A stretch of DNA of 6,992 bases from UBA7398 sp947491605 (lineage in GTDB: Bacteria > Actinomycetota > Actinomycetes > Nanopelagicales > Nanopelagicaceae): assembly GCA_947491605.1 (NCBI GenBank), contig CANLJW010000046.1:1-6992 (forward strand), written 5' to 3'. Made by a program: the position numbers and the translations under genes. The first letter of the stretch is position 1. Each line of letters starts with the position of its first letter. The notes under the pieces were generated by a model, which was given only the letters and a program-made list of their open reading frames with translations, ran no database searches and was not told the DNA's origin. Shown piece after piece: positions 4,985-6,992 of this stretch.

Positions 4985-4990
4985 AGTATA
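4985..4990 (-). promoter_or_regulatory. -10 element for the TipAS gene
   Basis: TATACT on minus lies 6 nt before the ATG at 4978, directly beside repeat copy 7. A -35, if used, would have to fall within the repeat itself. No ribosome-binding site is present, so translation is probably leaderless. Confidence 0.6.
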
Positions 4991-4993
4991 AAA

Positions 4994-5016
4994 GAAGAGT
5001 CGCCCTATAAGCCGGA
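4994..5016 (-). repeat. rnpB 3'-end-like repeat, copy 7
   Basis: A full 23-bp copy and the rightmost in the window. To its right the sequence does not continue into an rnpB body (a real gene would continue with the complement of CAGAAT). No terminator or TGCCC cluster lies on its left; the TipAS gene is there instead. Confidence 0.85.
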
Positions 5017-5083
5017 CAGCCTACTAATTCTGCTTTCTCACATTCAGAAATGGAGAGAAGTTTGTTGAAGTATCTTCATTTAG

Positions 5084-5287
5084 TTAAGAGTTGGTACTTC
5101 TATTCTGCCCGGTAATTGCCTTATGGCTGCCATCACACCACGGTTTGTCTTTGCTCAATGAGCAGCCACAAAATTTCACATTTTCTTTAGTTTCTAAAAT
5201 ATTACCTTCAGCATCTACAAAATCTACAGCTCCGAGAATTTTAATAGAACCGCTTACTGGGTTGATGTAAATAGTTGGGTTTGCCAT
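5084..5287 (-). CDS. CDGSH-type iron-sulfur protein
   Basis: A 67-residue protein with the complete CDGSH zinc-finger-like motif CGCSLSKDKPWCDGSH (about residues 40-55), whose three Cys and one His hold a 2Fe-2S cluster; the spacing C-x-C-x2-S-x3-P-x-C-D-G-S-H is exact. An N-terminal beta region (ANPTIYINPVSGSIKILGAVDF) precedes it, as in bacterial single-motif members. Roles in redox or iron-sulfur handling are proposed for the family. A strong AAGGAGG lies 9 nt before the ATG, unlike the leaderless starts of most neighbours. It lies just right of repeat copy 7 and is divergent from moaD. The 67 bp between it and copy 7 show nothing clear. Confidence 0.9.
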   Translation of the reverse strand: MANPTIYINPVSGSIKILGAVDFVDAEGNILETKENVKFCGCSLSKDKPWCDGSHKAITGQNRSTNS

Positions 5288-5426
5288 GTGTATCCGCCTC
5301 CTTATTTCAAATAATCGAAAAGTGGTTGCGAATCTGATTGGTGCGGAGTTTTAGACAAGGCAAAGTCCTTAATGGAAACTATGGCTAACAGTAACCTTCG
5401 CATTGCTAAATCCTATCTTAGGCAGA

Positions 5427-5432
5427 GATAAT
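5427..5432 (+). promoter_or_regulatory. -10 element for moaD
   Basis: GATAAT ends 6 nt before the ATG at 5439, with a possible -35 TTGCTA at 5403-5408 (18-bp spacer). The spacing again implies a leaderless transcript and decides the moaD start. Confidence 0.55.
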
Positions 5433-5438
5433 TCCTTT

Positions 5439-5681
5439 ATGGAAACCGTAGAAGTTCGCTTCTTCGCCGCTGCACGGGCGGCTGCAAAAACTGACCAGAT
5501 CAACTTGAACTCGGCCACGCTCCAGGAGATTCTTACTACTTGCATCGCGAATTATCCAGAACTTGGGCGTGTTATCCCTCAATGTTCTTTCTTGGTTGAT
5601 GGAGTAGCAAATCATGATCTTGGTTTGATCATCAAAGAGGGAAGCCAAATTGATGTACTACCTAAATTTGCTGGTGGTTAA
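5439..5681 (+). CDS. moaD: Molybdopterin synthase small subunit MoaD (ThiS/ubiquitin-like)
   Basis: An 80-residue beta-grasp protein, the sulfur carrier of molybdopterin synthase. Its C-terminal Gly-Gly (PKFAGG) is adenylated by MoeB-type enzymes and thiocarboxylated, and then donates sulfur to cPMP in the MoaE active site. Visible features are the opening strand VEVRFFAAARAAAK, the central helix TLQEILTTCIANYPEL, SFLVDGV in the middle and the closing IDVLPKFAGG. I start it at the ATG giving METVEV, 6 nt after GATAAT; an upstream ATG (5403) would add 12 residues that do not look like MoaD. It stands alone on plus and converges with moaA, with 2 bp between the stop codons. Confidence 0.92.
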   Translation: METVEVRFFAAARAAAKTDQINLNSATLQEILTTCIANYPELGRVIPQCSFLVDGVANHDLGLIIKEGSQIDVLPKFAGG

Positions 5682-5683
5682 TT

Positions 5684-6685
5684 TTATCCGCCGATAGCTG
5701 ACATCGGCCGTCGTGGTTGAATGAAACTCGGATCGTTAATTCCGTGACCTGAAAGCTTTCCTACAATTGTTTTATGAAAACGCTCAGATATTTCTTGAGC
5801 AATCTCTTGGCTTGAAAGATTAGGGTCGCGCAAAACTTTACGTAAGTCCATCTCTTCCAAAGAAAAAAGACATGAGCGAAGTTGACCATCAGAGGTTAAA
5901 CGCAGGCGATCACAAGCACCGCAAAAAGGTTGAGTGACACTGGCGATAATTCCAACTGTTTCTGACGTGCCATTAATATAAAATTCTTCTGCTGGCGAAG
6001 AACCACGATCTGGCACGGGAAATAATTCAAAATGCACTGACAATGAAGTCAGAATTTCTTGTGCCGTAACCATCGTTGTTCGATCCCAAATACCGCCTGC
6101 ATCCAATGGCATCTGTTCAATGAAGCGCAGAGAAAATCCTTCGTTCATCGCCCATTTCAATAGCGCAGGCGCTTCTTGATCATTTATCCCGCGAAGTAGC
6201 ACAGCATTAATTTTGATTGGTTGCAGTCCAGCATCGCGTGCAGACTCGAGTCCAGCAAATACATCATCAATGCGGTCTCTATGTGTGAGTTTAATGAAGG
6301 TATCACGATCTAAAGTATCAAGGCTTACATTGATGCGATCTAATCCCGCGTCTTTAAGTGGTTTAGCAAGTTCCACAAGACGCAATCCATTTGTAGTTAA
6401 TGAAAGTTTCGGTGCATTTGGAAGAGTAGAAATCCTTGAAACAATATCTACAATATCGGCGCGCAACAGCGGTTCTCCCCCTGTTAGGCGAACCTCCTCA
6501 ATCCCAATGGATACTGCGGCGCCAATAACGCTCATCAACTCATTGGTATCAAGAAGATGATCTGACTTTTGCCACTCGGAAAAATCTTGCGGCATACAGT
6601 AAACGCAACGCAGTGAACACCTGTCAGTCAGCGAAACTCGTAGGTCCTTATGCCTGCGCCCAAATGAATCGGTAAGAGTAGTCAT
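5684..6685 (-). CDS. moaA: GTP 3',8-cyclase MoaA (radical SAM)
   Basis: A 333-residue radical SAM enzyme that, with MoaC, converts GTP to cyclic pyranopterin monophosphate, the first step of molybdenum-cofactor synthesis. The SAM-binding 4Fe-4S motif CSLRCVYC (Cys23, Cys27, Cys30) lies near the N-terminus, followed by the GGEPLL SAM motif and the SLTTNGLRL strand. The C-terminal cluster motif C-x2-C-x13-C (FCGACDRLRL...SC) is present, and the protein ends in the conserved MSAIGG. The length is normal and all expected Cys are present. I start at the ATG overlapping the moaE stop (ATGA); an in-frame ATG 15 bp upstream is possible but would lie inside moaE. Oxygen-sensitive; cytoplasmic. Confidence 0.96.
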   Translation of the reverse strand: MTTLTDSFGRRHKDLRVSLTDRCSLRCVYCMPQDFSEWQKSDHLLDTNELMSVIGAAVSIGIEEVRLTGGEPLLRADIVDIVSRISTLPNAPKLSLTTNGLRLVELAKPLKDAGLDRINVSLDTLDRDTFIKLTHRDRIDDVFAGLESARDAGLQPIKINAVLLRGINDQEAPALLKWAMNEGFSLRFIEQMPLDAGGIWDRTTMVTAQEILTSLSVHFELFPVPDRGSSPAEEFYINGTSETVGIIASVTQPFCGACDRLRLTSDGQLRSCLFSLEEMDLRKVLRDPNLSSQEIAQEISERFHKTIVGKLSGHGINDPSFIQPRRPMSAIGG

Positions 6686-6992
6686 GCGCAATTGACCCAT
6701 TGGTCACTGCCATCGGCGAAGACTTGATATTTCCAAATGGGCAATCGTGCTTTAACTTGATCAACAAGCTCAGAACATGCAAGAAAAGCCGGCCCGCGGT
6801 GAACGGCCGAGACTGCAACTACAAAAGCGCTCTCCCCTATTTCGATAGCGCCATAGCGATGAACCACTGCAACATTTCCTAACTCATATTTATCTGCGAT
6901 CTCGGTAACGATTGTAAGTAGAACTTCTTGTGCAGAAGGATGAATTTCATATGTCAGTGAAATAACTTCTTTACCTTGATCAATATTTCGAA
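6682..6992 (-). CDS. moaE: Molybdopterin synthase large subunit MoaE (N-terminus beyond window)
   Basis: The frame is open to the right edge of the window and gives 103 codons plus stop. It begins RNIDQGKEVISLTYEIHPSA, typical MoaE from about one third into the protein, then VAVVHRYGAIEIGESAFVVAVSAVHR (the VxHRxGxxxiGExsv core) and VKARLPIWK, which carries the two lysines expected at the active site. MoaE binds cPMP and takes sulfur from the MoaD C-terminus to make molybdopterin. An internal GTG at 6867 is not a likely start because the family sequence continues upstream. It overlaps moaA by ATGA, so the two are probably one operon. Confidence 0.93.
   Translation of the reverse strand, partial: RNIDQGKEVISLTYEIHPSAQEVLLTIVTEIADKYELGNVAVVHRYGAIEIGESAFVVAVSAVHRGPAFLACSELVDQVKARLPIWKYQVFADGSDQWVNCA

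Noticed and set aside
1323..5016. Integron with attC sites
   Set aside because: The repeats lack paired GTTRRRY/RYYYAAC core sites and attC-type imperfect folding, and no intI gene is present. The repeat matches the RNase P RNA end instead.
1323..5016. CRISPR array
   Set aside because: Spacing between repeats ranges from about 160 to 1230 bp and contains whole genes; there are no cas genes.
5403..5438. Upstream ATG for moaD
   Set aside because: The 12 added residues do not fit the family, and the region carries the GATAAT promoter element.
5418..5648. Minus-strand 76-codon ORF opposite moaD
   Set aside because: Antisense to a clear MoaD.
6213..6882. Plus-strand ORFs opposite moaA and moaE
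   Set aside because: Serine/arginine-rich antisense readings of clear moa genes.

Overview
The window looks like part of a compact, AT-leaning actinobacterial genome, possibly a freshwater Nanopelagicales (acI)-like lineage. The clues are an LmeA/DUF2993 lipoprotein-like gene, a TipAS domain, a Nur-type metal box, several ATGs that sit 6-7 nt after a -10 hexamer (leaderless style), and very short intergenic gaps. The lineage call is an inference from gene content, not from a marker gene.

Left flank (1-1320). A minus-strand nickel/cobalt ECF transporter operon encodes CbiM/NikM and a PDGLE-domain CbiN-like partner, overlapping by ATGA. A Fur/Nur-type palindrome lies just upstream. A divergent 47-codon plus-strand ORF ends exactly where the repeat array begins and may be the broken 5' end of a longer gene.

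Central array (about 1323-5016). This is the striking part. Six copies of a ~23-bp repeat, plus a seventh partial copy, lie in the same orientation and divide the DNA into small units. Read on the minus strand, the repeat matches the 3' end of RNase P RNA (rnpB) as I know it from bacteria (CCGGCTTAT followed by the P1 3' strand). No rnpB body is attached to any copy. Units carry: LmeA-like plus a four-helix membrane protein; an ABM-fold protein; a DUF418 membrane protein; two gene-less units; and a stand-alone TipAS protein. Three repeats (3, 5, 6) are each followed on the minus strand by a spacer, a strong intrinsic terminator hairpin of different sequence, and a cluster of four TGCCC-type motifs. 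The outermost motif starts 133, 133 and 136 bp from the repeat. This looks like serial site-specific integration at an rnpB 3'-end attachment site. Each element would bring a replacement RNA 3' end, its own terminator and its own recombinase arm sites. No recombinase gene is in the window.

Right flank (5017-6992). A CDGSH iron-sulfur protein (minus) is followed by molybdenum-cofactor genes: moaD on plus, and moaA and moaE (truncated by the window edge) on minus. moaE and moaA overlap by ATGA and converge on moaD with a 2-bp gap. Together they cover the cyclisation step (MoaA) and both molybdopterin synthase subunits (MoaD, MoaE).
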